Positions 1 to 8,458 of a stretch of DNA of 64,000 nt are shown here, in pieces; position 1 is the first letter of the stretch; the number at the start of each line of letters is the position of its first letter. The position numbers and the translations under genes are program-made. The stretch comes from Trichomonas vaginalis G3 (Eukaryota; Parabasalia; Trichomonadida; Trichomonadidae). A model generated the notes under the pieces. It searched no databases. It had not been told where the DNA came from and saw nothing but the letters and a program-made list of their open reading frames with translations. The stretch covers positions 15,220,082-15,284,081 of the forward strand of contig NC_067207.1 of NCBI RefSeq assembly GCF_026262505.1. Direction: 5' to 3'.

Positions 1-517
1 GTCATATGACGACAAGTATAGACACTTCTCCATGGCAAAGATGAGACAAGTTTTAAATATTTACAATAACCGTAAACAAAAAGGTTTGGGAAACCACTCC
101 CCCGAAGAAATGAAAAACAACCCTGACTTAGAGAAAGACTATATATTTAATAGTTTAGTCAAAAGAGACAAACAAGAAAGAATGCCAGGCTTCAAACTTA
201 AGAAAGGTGACAAAGTAAAAATAGAAATACCTAAACGCGACCCATATGAAAATACTATTGACTATGACAACAATGGGAACTCGACAGGTACTCGCATTCG
301 TGTTCGTAAAAATAGAAGAAAGTATACAAGAGAATATTATGAAGTTTTAGGCAAACATGGCAAAATGTACAGACTGCAAGCAGAAGATAAAACTACTATT
401 GTCAGACCTCGTTTCAAACTTGTTAAGGTTCAAGGTGGTATACTTTCAAAGACAGTTCCTAACAAATATAAGACAACTCCTGACGAATATGCTAAAGAAG
501 TGGAACATGACGACTAA
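1..517 (+). CDS. Maverick A integrase, C-terminal part
   Basis: The frame is open from the left edge, so this is the tail of a longer gene. The protein starts with a helical stretch typical of the end of a retroviral-type integrase core (NIYNNRKQKGLGNHSPEEM), then has a basic beta-rich segment (residues about 55-135: GDKVKIEIPKRDPY and REYYEVLGKHGKMYRL) like the SH3-like DNA-binding tail of Maverick integrases. The matching part of Maverick C (62609-63690) has the same order. Its stop codon overlaps that of the tail-fibre gene coming from the other strand. Integrase would join the linear element to host DNA. The catalytic core lies outside the window, so the call rests on similarity of the tail and on context. 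Confidence 0.65.
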   Translation, partial: SYDDKYRHFSMAKMRQVLNIYNNRKQKGLGNHSPEEMKNNPDLEKDYIFNSLVKRDKQERMPGFKLKKGDKVKIEIPKRDPYENTIDYDNNGNSTGTRIRVRKNRRKYTREYYEVLGKHGKMYRLQAEDKTTIVRPRFKLVKVQGGILSKTVPNKYKTTPDEYAKEVEHDD

Positions 518-1647
518 GCAATTCTATACCATGCGTAAACTGTCATGTAAGGTGGCATGTAGTCTTTACTTTGTCCGTTGTTTGCGTATACCCTGAAACG
601 CGATGTGTATGGCTTCCTCCTACCTCAGTGTTACTCCAGTAACAATTTATAGCAAACTTAACGTCCTCTTTAACATCATATCCTTTACCTTTTGTCATTC
701 CTGACCAATCCCAAATCTATGACTATGCAAACCTGCTTCAGATGTACTCAAATTTATGTAGTGACTGTGCGCAGGTAAATTTGCACCTGAAATCGTTTTA
801 CTTCCACCTGTTTCCTTTGAAGAGTTTGCACATACAAAAACCTGTCGACTATTTGAGTCCAAGTTCCAAAACCAAGTACTACTTCTGGTCTGGTAGAGTT
901 CATTGACGTGTAAATAGAACCTATAGGATATACTGTTTGAAGTATTTCTGTCTTTAACGTTTGAAGCTCTGTTTTGTCAGCTTTCTTATCTAACTCATCG
1001 TTAACATATGTTTTGTCAGCTTTTTTATCTAACTCATCGTTAACATATGTTTTGTCAGCTTTTTTATCATATAAATCTTGAGCAGTGAATTTAACTTTGT
1101 TTTCATCCTCCATGACATAGACATTTCTACATCTAGTGTATTTCATCGTCGTTATGTCATCCTCCGATGTTAAACCTTGTGGAAAGTTAGGAGGTTTCCA
1201 ATTTAATACATCCCCACCAGTTCCATCAGGTTCTTCAACCGTTCCTGCAATATTTTCTATACCAACAGTTGCGAAGAAATCGTGTGTATGTCCAACGTCA
1301 CTTTTCCTGTTTAAGGTTTCTTGTAAGTTTGTAATATTTGCAATGGTATGTGTATGAGTCTTTTTAGAATATTCTTTGTCAGCTCTTGTCACTTCACTTG
1401 ACATTTTATTGTCAACATATGTTTTGTCTGCTAGTTCAGGATGAGTATGTTCTTTCGTTGCATATGTTGCATCTGCTCTGTCATGTTCTTCTTGAACTTT
1501 TTCAATGACATACTCTTTGTCAGCTTTGTTGCCAACATCTGCTTTCAAAAGAAGTTCATCTATAGGTTTCTCGTTTAAAGTTCCTTTTGTTGGATTTACA
1601 CAGACAGTATGGTTCTTGTTGTCTTGAAATAGAAACTCGTCTGTCAT
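514..1647 (-). pseudogene. Maverick A tail-fibre-like protein with collar domain (broken)
   Basis: Gene region on the minus strand. The N-terminal half holds 12-residue repeats of the type KKADKTYVNDEL, which suggest a trimeric coiled or beta-helical shaft, and several T-H-x-H motifs (YSKKTHTHTI, SDVGHTHDF). Near the C-terminus is the segment QTVYPIGSIYTSMNSTRPE followed by GFGTWTQI, the signature of phage tail-collar domains. The final bases match the end of the Maverick B homologue at 26841-28859. The region looks broken about once. It probably encoded a surface fibre or adhesin of the presumed particle; that role is inferred from phage relatives. It converges on the integrase gene, sharing stop-codon bases. 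Confidence 0.7.
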
Positions 1648-1814
1648 TGGGTTTATCGTCAGTTTTAAGTTCCTTCTTTCAATGACTCAGATATCTTAGA
1701 ATAGTTTGAAAAGTTTGTTGTGTTCTTATTTAGAGCTTGCAAAATGAGTTGTCGGTTGTGTTTTATTTCTCTCATAGACGCTGTTTCTTTCGACATTTTT
1801 ATTCTAGATAAAAT

Positions 1815-2663
1815 ATGCTTTCAATAGAAAAAGAAAATTCAAGAGTTGCTACAACTAAACCATTAGATGAACTTTTTACTAACGTCGGTCAAAAGTTTGA
1901 GACAGAGACCGTAAAGCATGAAGGCTATCGTTTTGACTACCCATTAAGATGGCTAAGAGACCCATCTGTCACAAAAGCTATTGGCTTTCGTAGAATGAAG
2001 TTCATTTCAGAAGCCATACATGGTTTCCCATTTACGGTCGCTTTTGAAGTTCGATACTATAACAAAGAAAAACGTACGTATGAGAAATTTGAACAGGGAA
2101 AACTTTTACAAGTTAGTTTGCTTGTAAACTTAGAAACAACTCTTCAAGCTTTTCAAGAAAAAATAAACGATATCTATCTCGAATATGCAAAACAGTACAA
2201 CATTGACGAAGGAGAGTACCATCTCGATATTTTATATGACAGGAAAAATGCAACTGTTAAATTCAATAGAATAGAAGACCTTGGAGACAACGTTTATATT
2301 TCTACAAAATATAACAACTTGGCATGGTATAGATTTTTGAGGATGTTAAATCAGCCTGCAGAATATCCAGTACACCCGGACTTTTATGAAGTCGAAAACC
2401 CTAATGGAACATATGAAAATGTTTTCGACTCAGATGCTATTATAGTTCATGCTTCATTTTCTGGCGCCCAAAACTCTTTTTTATGCTTGGCAAATGACTT
2501 TTACGAAAAACCTACAAAGTTATATGAACCACCGAGTGGAAGTATTTCAGACTTTCAAGTATGGTTTACTACAGATGGAAGAAAGAGAATAATTCCATTA
2601 TACCACGCGTTTTACTTAGAACTTAGTTTCATATACAACTACTATCGAACGATAAAAATATAA
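1815..2663 (+). CDS. Maverick A capsid-type protein, possible minor capsid (penton-like)
   Basis: A 282-residue protein that I recognise only by comparison inside the window. It shares a pattern with the broken region 54884-55736 of Maverick C: an N-terminal strand region with an F-x-Y/F-P-x-x-W motif (RFDYPLRWLRD), a stretch L-L-Q-V-S-L-L-V-N-L-E-T before a helix, and a C-terminal strand block. Its place beside small virion-type genes suits a single-jelly-roll minor capsid protein, which Polintons usually carry. No catalytic motif or membrane segment is seen. The start ATG follows the T-rich, Maverick-style leader TTTTTATTCTAGATAAAAT. The frame is intact. The penton assignment is inference; 'structural protein' is safer. 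Confidence 0.4.
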   Translation: MLSIEKENSRVATTKPLDELFTNVGQKFETETVKHEGYRFDYPLRWLRDPSVTKAIGFRRMKFISEAIHGFPFTVAFEVRYYNKEKRTYEKFEQGKLLQVSLLVNLETTLQAFQEKINDIYLEYAKQYNIDEGEYHLDILYDRKNATVKFNRIEDLGDNVYISTKYNNLAWYRFLRMLNQPAEYPVHPDFYEVENPNGTYENVFDSDAIIVHASFSGAQNSFLCLANDFYEKPTKLYEPPSGSISDFQVWFTTDGRKRIIPLYHAFYLELSFIYNYYRTIKI

Positions 2664-2667
2664 TTTT

Positions 2668-2910
2668 TTAATACGGTTGAGGTGTTGGATTTGGTTGCCA
2701 ACTAGACTGTGGTGCAGGTTCAGGCTGTTGTATAACAGGAGCTTGTTCTTCTGGTTCAGGGTCTTTAGGTATAATACCAACGAACTGACCTACTCTTTTA
2801 CCAATATTTTTGACACCGTTCCAAATTCCTCTTCCTACGGTTTTTATTCCATTCCATATACCTCTTCCAACATTTCGAAAGAAGTTTCCTATTCTTCCAA
2901 AGAAACCCAT
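2668..2910 (-). CDS. Small basic amphipathic protein with internal repeat (Maverick A)
   Basis: An 80-residue protein. The first 50 residues are basic and amphipathic and contain a clear internal duplication, VGRGIWNGIKT followed by VGRGIWNGVKN, preceded by GFFGRIGNFFRN. The last 30 residues are rich in proline, glutamate and glutamine. Similar short Gly/Trp/Lys amphipathic proteins occur in Maverick B (34314-34529 and 34590-34826, both beginning MAAG-(I/F)-FKKLWD). Such proteins are reminiscent of membrane-lytic or core-binding minor virion proteins of adenovirus-like viruses, but no homology is claimed. It ends 5 bases from the stop of the converging capsid-type gene. Confidence 0.6.
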   Translation of the reverse strand: MGFFGRIGNFFRNVGRGIWNGIKTVGRGIWNGVKNIGKRVGQFVGIIPKDPEPEEQAPVIQQPEPAPQSSWQPNPTPQPY

Positions 2911-2928
2911 TTTACTATATGTAAAAAT

Positions 2929-3291
2929 CTAATGTCCGCCTAGTCTCTTACGTTTCCTGTTGAGTTCCATAGCATTCTTTAACTGGAGCTCATACATTCT
3001 GTTTCTCCTCTGGTAGAAAACATATTCTGGGTCAACTCCTGTGTTCGCGTCATCTGCATAGAGTTGTTTATATCCCACTTCAGGGTTTGTATAAAACTCT
3101 TTCCATCTCATATTTGCATACCATGGTGGCAAGCCTAACGCAGCGTCATTTGACATGGCAGTTTGCATTTGTACATCTGTTGGCACTTGACCATAGTTTG
3201 CCATTGCAGTTTGTATTCTAACTTCATTTGGAATATTCTCTGGGTTTGGTTGTCCAGGTTGCTGTGCATTCGCTAAGTTCTGTGCGTCCAT
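2929..3291 (-). CDS. Hypothetical Maverick A protein, Asn/Gln/Ala-rich
   Basis: A 120-residue protein not recognised. It contains two related segments (VRIQTAMANYGQ and VQMQTAMSNDAA) and a basic C-terminus (MELNRKRKRLGGH). There is no signal peptide, membrane segment or enzyme motif. Upstream of the ATG on the minus strand is the T/A-rich leader seen before other genes of this element (ATATTTTTATCTAATATTAA). Position between the amphipathic protein and the small membrane protein suggests a virion component; this is context only. Confidence 0.5.
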   Translation of the reverse strand: MDAQNLANAQQPGQPNPENIPNEVRIQTAMANYGQVPTDVQMQTAMSNDAALGLPPWYANMRWKEFYTNPEVGYKQLYADDANTGVDPEYVFYQRRNRMYELQLKNAMELNRKRKRLGGH

Positions 3292-3314
3292 TTAATATTA
3301 GATAAAAATATCTC

Positions 3315-3446
3315 TTACGAGTACATATACTGGACATTTGCAGGCATTGGTTCATCTTCATATTCTCTGTACTTTTCTGCCACGTCAAAGAAATAAATGA
3401 CACAATGGAAAAAACCTAAAACAAGTAGTCCTATTTCAAACCACAT
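3315..3446 (-). CDS. Tiny single-span membrane protein (Maverick A)
   Basis: A 43-residue reading frame. Residues 4-20 (EIGLLVLGFFHCVIYFF) form one hydrophobic span, followed by a charged tail (DVAEKYREYEDEP). Its start overlaps the last 16 bases of the methyltransferase gene in another frame, as in compact viral gene clusters. No relative is recognised. The length and the clean hydrophobic-then-acidic layout argue for a real gene, but at this size chance cannot be ruled out. Confidence 0.4.
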   Translation of the reverse strand: MWFEIGLLVLGFFHCVIYFFDVAEKYREYEDEPMPANVQYMYS

Positions 3447-4249
3447 TTACTTACTAGTAAAATTTCTTTGTTATGACACTTTCTCCGGTTTATAGGACCT
3501 CTCTCATATTCTATCTTGTCATATCTAAACTCATAGTCATGTATGTCCTCTAACCATCTCATGACACTTTCCAAACCACTTTTATCGGATGTAAAGTAAA
3601 AGCATGGATGGTTATGTAAAACGTCTAAAGTTTCTAAAGAGTCTCTCAAAGTCCAGTCTACTTGGTATTGAAAATCGTATGTGTTATAGAACGGTGGGTC
3701 TACTATAAAGAAAACATTTTCCTTGTCTTTATATTTTTCATACAACTCTGTCCAATGACATCTCACAAACTCTATACCCTCAATATATTTTTCTATGTCC
3801 TCTTTGAAAACATTTGTATAGTTAAGATATAAAACTTTTGACATAAGTGTTTCAATGTCATGAACTCTTATAGAACCACTATATAAAAGTCTAGAAGATA
3901 TACTATCCCAGTCAATATACTCTGCCTTTTTCAAAACCTCTCTGACAATATTTTTCTTATCTAATGGTATACGTTCCATCTTACCTATAGGTATCTTTTC
4001 TTTCAACTCTTTCAATATTTTGTTTGTGTCTGGTATATGTTTGAGACGGTCCATATAGTTGTCGAAGTCATTGCATATAATCTTTGAGTCTGGGAATATT
4101 GTATGACATAAATGGGATATATAGAAACTTCCACCGAACAAATCTACAAATGTTAGACCATTCGGTAGTTTCTTAAGTTCTCTCAATATAATATCTTTAC
4201 ATTTACTCTTATTTCCAAAGAACGGTAACGGAGGTTTTGTAAAATTCAT
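3431..4249 (-). CDS. Dam-like (D12 class) DNA adenine-N6 methyltransferase
   Basis: A 272-residue enzyme of normal Dam/D12 length. The N-terminus has the family's PPLPFFGNKSK start, the AdoMet-binding motif FVDLFGG is at residues 34-40, and the catalytic DPPF is at 184-187, preceded by a hydrophobic strand (VFFIV) and followed by YNTYDFQYQ. It would transfer a methyl group from AdoMet to the N6 of adenine in DNA. Enzymes of this class are known in bacteria and phages, and adenine methylation is reported in Trichomonas; here the gene sits inside a Maverick, next to the terminal repeats. A roughly 80-base near-copy of its 3' end lies at 5021-5098. Frame intact. Target site unknown. Confidence 0.85.
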   Translation of the reverse strand: MNFTKPPLPFFGNKSKCKDIILRELKKLPNGLTFVDLFGGSFYISHLCHTIFPDSKIICNDFDNYMDRLKHIPDTNKILKELKEKIPIGKMERIPLDKKNIVREVLKKAEYIDWDSISSRLLYSGSIRVHDIETLMSKVLYLNYTNVFKEDIEKYIEGIEFVRCHWTELYEKYKDKENVFFIVDPPFYNTYDFQYQVDWTLRDSLETLDVLHNHPCFYFTSDKSGLESVMRWLEDIHDYEFRYDKIEYERGPINRRKCHNKEILLVSKCGLK

Positions 4250-4294
4250 TTATATATAATAATAAAAATGTTTTTACCCGAAAAGTGACAGATG

Positions 4295-4660
4295 TTTTAT
4301 TGTGACTTCTTCGTAAAGACTTTGTTGAGATTTCTTCGTAAATGAGTGTAAATGACCCAAAAATATATTTTAGGGTAGAAGGTTAGATATAACCTCTTTT
4401 CTAACCTCTTTTCTACCCTCTTGAATTTTCATGAATTTCTTCGTAAAGACTTTGTTAAGACTTCTTCATCTAATTTCTCATGAACTTTCTTGTCTATGTT
4501 TTGTTGAGATTTCATCGTAAAGACTTTGTTGAGATTTCTTCGTAAATGACCCTAGTAGTATATTTTTGGTGTAAATTTCATGAAAATTCAAGAGGGTAGA
4601 AAAGAGGTTAGAAAAGAGGTTATATCTAACCTTCTACCCTAAACATTATTTTTGTCTGAT
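4295..4660. repeat. Diverged inverted copies of the 25-bp unit plus a palindromic box
   Basis: Several diverged copies of a unit like TTTGTTGAGATTTCTTCGTA occur here; they are reverse complements of the tandem unit at 4660-4907. Embedded at 4371-4424 is one copy of a palindromic box (GGGTAGAAGG ... CTACCCTC) and at 4587-4643 a second copy in the opposite orientation. Together with the array to the right this makes a large imperfect inverted repeat. No coding sequence is seen. Confidence 0.75.
4587..4643. repeat. Palindromic box, A type (copies at 4371-4424, 4587-4643, 4907-4963)
   Basis: Three copies of a 55-base box with nested inverted repeats: outer arms GGGTAGAA and TTCTACCC, inner arms AGGTTA and TAACCT around TATC. 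Copy one is an exact reverse complement of copy two; copies two and three are direct. The same layout with different bases (GGTGA/TCACC) recurs in Maverick C. They could be terminators, replication or packaging signals; nothing in the sequence decides. Confidence 0.75.
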
Positions 4661-4907
4661 TTTACGAAGAAGTCTTGACAAAACATTTACGAAGAAGTCT
4701 TGACAAAACATTTACGAAGAAGTCTTGACAAAACATTTACGAAGAAGTCTTGACAAAACATTTACGAAGAAGTCTTGACAAAACATTTACGAAGAAGTCT
4801 TGACAAAACATTTACGAAGAAGTCTTGACAAAACATTTACGAAGAAGTCTTGACAAAACATTTACGAAGAAGTCTTGACAAAACATTTACGAAGAAATCT
4901 TGACAAA
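4660..4907. repeat. 25-bp tandem array, ten copies
   Basis: Ten head-to-tail copies of a 25-base unit containing TTTACGAAGAAGTCTTGACA; the copies are almost identical, with the last carrying AAATCT instead of AAGTCT. The array lies between two direct copies of the palindromic box. High copy identity points to recent slippage or unequal exchange. Confidence 0.95.
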
Positions 4908-5020
4908 TTCAAGAGGGTAGAAAAGAGGTTAGAAAAGAGGTTATATCTAACCTTCTACCCTAAACATTATTTTTATTGAATTCTGTATAATATTCTGAGT
5001 AATATGACAGATGTTTATAT

Positions 5021-5098
5021 AACACTTTCTCCGGTTTATAGGACCTCTCTCATATTCTATCTTGTCATATCAAAACTCATAGTCATGTTTGTCCTCTA
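5021..5098. repeat. Partial duplication of the methyltransferase 3' end
   Basis: About 80 bases beginning ACACTTTCTCCGGTTTATAG match 3476-3553 inside the methyltransferase gene with only a few differences and in the same orientation. It is a non-functional fragment, placed after the repeat array. It suggests that terminal repeats of this element once carried, or recombined with, the methyltransferase end. Confidence 0.85.
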
Positions 5099-5125
5099 AG
5101 ACTTCATTTATACTAAACATCTTCA

Positions 5126-5161
5126 GGGCTAGAAGGCACGAAGTGCCTGGAAGCCCCACTA

Positions 5162-5196
<35 letters not shown>
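5126..5196. other. GC-rich stem-loop followed by 33-base T run
   Basis: A double-arm hairpin (GGGCT ... AGCCC outside, AGGCAC-GAA-GTGCCT inside) at 5126-5156 is followed by CACTACC and a pure run of 33 T at 5164-5196. The T run marks the junction between Maverick A and the fold-back element. It may be a poorly resolved assembly position. Confidence 0.7.
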
Positions 5197-5197
<1 letters not shown>

Positions 5198-6927
5198 GGG
5201 AGAAGCTTCCTAAACTTTTTAATCCCATAAATATGGTCATTATCTGGAATAAAGAGTTAAGCGTCATATGTCACTTTTTGTACTAAGGAAACATCGACTT
5301 TATGCGTTATGACTTTTCGATGAGGAAACAAGTGTTCACGTATTATAAACTTCCTTATTCCAATAAACCAACCCTAAACATAATTAATTCTAAGAATGAT
5401 AATGGTCTCTTTTCTATGATAACCAAATCAATTTGGTTATCATAGTAAAGCACCAAAAACAGGAATAGGAATAACCGCGTTTAAACAGGAATAGGCAATA
5501 TGGAAACTAGAGAAGACTCAACTGATTTTTTAAGCAAATCTTCTTTCTGATTCAAATCTGCTTTGCTCATCATTGTATATTACTGCATTTTTATTAAGAT
5601 ACTTTAATGCATGATCAATGTACATCATTCTTTTAGCAATTTTTTAAATTCATTCTGCTAATTACGTTGAATTTTGTTCAAAAGATATCGTAATTCCATA
5701 ATTTAATACGTAAAATGTTATTGAATAACTCTGATTATTTCTTTACATGCAAAATGAGTGTGTTCTTTTTTACATTTTTACTCATATTAGATCAAATTTA
5801 ACCTGATTTTATACTATTAACACTTATTTTAGAGGGGATATACTTAAATCTCTATTGTTTTAATAAAAACTTAAAAAAAATATAAAAATTTTCAAAAATG
5901 TTAAAATATACTAGCTTTCAAAGAAAGTAAGTCATTTTATAAAGAAGACATTATATGTTTAGGAAGGAAATTCCGTGTAATAACCAAAATAGGAAAGAAT
6001 ATTCAATCATTATGAAAGAACTCTATTCTAACAATTTGTGAGACATATATCTTTATAGCGACATAGTTGCAATTCATGTTTTATCCCCTTTCCTTCATTG
6101 ATTTTAATTAATGCATTCATTCACTGAATATGCATGCTCAAAATCGAACATTTGCCTTACTAATCAACGGACAATGAATGTTTAAAAATGATTAGTATTG
6201 AAAAGTAGCTGGAATTTCAGTGTTGTTTTGTATATTTATTCCAAGTGCAAATTTAAACAAAATATACTTATTCAAAGTGCAATGTTTACAAACAATCAAT
6301 CAATAAAAGTCACATCTTTTTTTCACTGGAAAAAAAAATGATATTTTTTATAAAGATAAGTATTTAATTACAATAGTACAAATTTAATTTTTAGACTGAA
6401 GTTTATTCATTGTTACCGTTTTTAGTCTAAGTTTCTAGGAAATGAGTATTTTATTTTGCAAGATAAAGTTCTTCGATAAAATTAGCATGAAAAATCTTCT
6501 TTCGTATAAGAGTAATAATAAGTTTCCGCAAATCTTATTGAGAATAGTACGAGAATTTTGTTTGAAATTTAAATTTTGCATAAATAAAGAATGGATGCAA
6601 GAATTTTCCAATTCCATTTTGTTAGAGTTGATTCGTGATTCCATATTGTCGATTCCTATTCCTGTTTTTGGTGCTTTACTATGATAACCAAATTGATTTG
6701 GTTATCATAGAAAAGAGACCATTATCATTCTTAGAATTAATTATGTTTAGGGTTGGTTTATTGGAATAAGGAAGTTTATAATACGTGAACACTTGTTTCC
6801 TCATCGAAAAGTCATAACGCATAAAGTCGATGTTTCCTTAGTACAAAAAGTGACATATGACGCTTAACTCTTTATTCCAGATAATGACCATATTTATGGG
6901 ATTAAAAAGTTTAGGAAGCTTCTCCCC
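5197..6927. mobile_element. Fold-back / MITE-like non-autonomous DNA element
   Basis: Left arm 5197-5472 and right arm 6652-6927 are nearly perfect inverted repeats of about 276 bases, starting GGGGAGAAGCTTCCTAAAC. Each arm carries its own near-perfect palindrome (5414-5445 and 6679-6710) with 15-base arms CTATGATAACCAAAT. The 1.2-kb interior is very AT-rich and holds no credible transposase. High similarity between arms suggests a fairly recent copy. No clear target duplication is visible: the left flank is the T run, the right flank is AATGAATG. It would need a transposase from elsewhere. Confidence 0.8.
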
Positions 6928-7220
6928 AATGAATGCTTCAATTTTGCGACCATTGACTCTTTAATTATGGAAGTTTCTTGAGCTAATGAATTATTTGATA
7001 AAATTTTTTTAATAAATCTGATTTAAATCGGTAAGCTTAATGAGAAATCATTTAATTTAAGGCCAAATATGATTATTTTCATGAATTTTTCCTCAAAATT
7101 GAATAAATTTAGAAAATAAAAAATATATTTAAGAAATTTCAATAGAAAATAGAGTAATTTTTAAAGGAAGAGAATAACAAGAAGATAAAAAGATATACTG
7201 AGAAAATTACTGAAGAAAAG

Positions 7221-7598
7221 TTAAGTGATGATAACTTCATCTGACCAATCGTTTTCTCCGGACTTTTCTTCAGAGTCATCTGATTCTTGGAAAATAGCTG
7301 CTGCATGTTGCTCTATTGTTTGACTGTGAGACTTGTTTAACATATTTTGGATTGCATTTCTGCTTTTTGTAAGTTGATCATGAGATTCCTTAATTAATGC
7401 GAGCATTGTTTTAATACTGTTAACTGTGTTGGATGTCTTTTTGAGGAGTTCGAGCTGATTTTTATCTGCTGCTTCTTTGAGAAGTTTAATGTTTTCAACA
7501 GAAGAATTACGAACATCAGAAAAGATTACTGAGTATGGGTTTGCTAAAGCAACTATAGCTTGGGAATAATATTGATGAGTTTTTTCGAAGTTAGACAT
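7221..7598 (-). CDS. Hypothetical coiled-coil protein
   Basis: A 125-residue host protein not recognised. Residues about 30-95 are helical with regular hydrophobic spacing (SSVENIKLLKEAADKNQLEL, TMLALIKESHDQLTKSRNAI), suggesting a coiled coil, and the C-terminus is acidic (ESDDSEEKSGENDWSDE). It has no membrane segment or signal. The 5' leader reads TTCAAAATAAAAA before the ATG. It lies tail-side of the dUTPase gene on the same strand, about 140 bases away. The layout is like small adaptor subunits, but no family is assigned. Confidence 0.65.
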   Translation of the reverse strand: MSNFEKTHQYYSQAIVALANPYSVIFSDVRNSSVENIKLLKEAADKNQLELLKKTSNTVNSIKTMLALIKESHDQLTKSRNAIQNMLNKSHSQTIEQHAAAIFQESDDSEEKSGENDWSDEVIIT

Positions 7599-7738
7599 TT
7601 TTTATTTTGAATTGTCACTTTTTTGAGATAACTTCCAAATAAAAATTAGAAAATAAACATCAATAAATCAAGTCTTATTGATTTACTTTTATATTTTTAT
7701 ATAAAATATGAAGACTGATGATAAATAGAAATAATTTT

Positions 7739-8449
7739 TTACTTTCCGGATGATCCGAAGCCTCCTGTTCCTCTTGAGGTGGAATTGATATCAGCAACTT
7801 CCTCAATATCGCATACATGTAACTCTCTGATAATGATTTGGACAATACGAGCTGGAAGTTCGAGTGGTTTAGCATCTGGGCTGATTTTAGCTAATGGAAC
7901 GCATAATTCTCCTCTATACTGTGCATCAATGATGCCAACACAATTAGCAACAAAATAACCTGATTTGCACAGTGAAGATCTAGCAACCATATCAACATAA
8001 TAGCCATCTGGAGGACGAATAATTAGACCTGTGCCGTATAATGTAACACCTGGTCCAAAATTCTCCTTGACAACCCTGATTACACTGATGTCGTAGCCAG
8101 TGTCCAAAGGATGAGCCTTAGATGGTATAATAGCTTCTGGAACAATCTTTGATACTTGTAAGGTAGTTGGTGTCTTTCTGAGAGCAGACCAAATTCTTCC
8201 GTATTTTTGAGCGAATGTTAGAGAAATATTCTGCGTTTTTTGAATGTATTCCCATAAAGACTCTACAAGGAAAAGACCATCAGATCCATACCATAATAAA
8301 TTATGGTTTTCAACAACTGGCTTGGCATTGAATGGAATTTCATTAAGTTTGCTTAAGATTTCATCTGAAACAGTTGCTGAAACTATTACTCTATGTGTGA
8401 TTTTGATGTCGATTGTCTTTGCAATGGCTTCTAAATAAGGATTAGACAT
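7739..8449 (-). CDS. dUTPase with N-terminal extension
   Basis: A 236-residue protein whose second half carries all five trimeric dUTPase motifs: DTGYDISV (residues 116-123), ARSSL (156-160), GIIDAQYRGEL (172-182), ARIVQIII (200-207) and the glycine-rich RGTGGFGSSGK (226-236). The enzyme hydrolyses dUTP to dUMP and pyrophosphate, keeping uracil out of DNA. The first 100 residues are an extra domain not found in the usual 140-residue enzyme and not recognised here. I chose the ATG at 8449, not the upstream GTG at 8497, because an initiator-type TCATTTTT lies directly before it on the minus strand. Alternative: another member of the dUTPase/dCTP-deaminase fold. Confidence 0.9.
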   Translation of the reverse strand: MSNPYLEAIAKTIDIKITHRVIVSATVSDEILSKLNEIPFNAKPVVENHNLLWYGSDGLFLVESLWEYIQKTQNISLTFAQKYGRIWSALRKTPTTLQVSKIVPEAIIPSKAHPLDTGYDISVIRVVKENFGPGVTLYGTGLIIRPPDGYYVDMVARSSLCKSGYFVANCVGIIDAQYRGELCVPLAKISPDAKPLELPARIVQIIIRELHVCDIEEVADINSTSRGTGGFGSSGK

Positions 8450-8450
8450 T

Positions 8451-8458
8451 AAAAATGA
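8451..8458 (-). promoter_or_regulatory. Initiator-like element before the dUTPase gene
   Basis: On the minus strand the bases TCATTTTTA end directly before the ATG at 8449. This fits the trichomonad initiator TCA+1Y(T/A)(T/A) and implies a leader of only about ten bases. It supports the chosen start. Confidence 0.55.

Larger units (their letters stand above)
1..5162. mobile_element. Maverick A (Polinton), right-hand part only
   Basis: A Maverick/Polinton fragment that enters from the left edge. Parts in order: integrase C-terminal part (+), tail-fibre-like gene (-), capsid-type protein (+), three small virion-type proteins (-), DNA adenine methyltransferase (-), then about 900 bases of repeats. 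The right end is placed near 5162 because the GC-rich stem-loop and a CACTACC end are followed by a run of 33 T and then an unrelated fold-back element. No target duplication can be checked because the left end is outside the window. It is broken in at least one or two places. Age cannot be judged from end divergence. The family call is firm, the exact right end is not. Confidence 0.8.

Noticed and set aside
4295-4907. Possible CRISPR array
   Set aside because: The repeats are directly adjacent tandem units without unique spacers, in a eukaryotic mobile element.
5070-5286. 65-codon frames on both strands across the T run
   Set aside because: They consist largely of poly-Lys or poly-Phe from the homopolymer.
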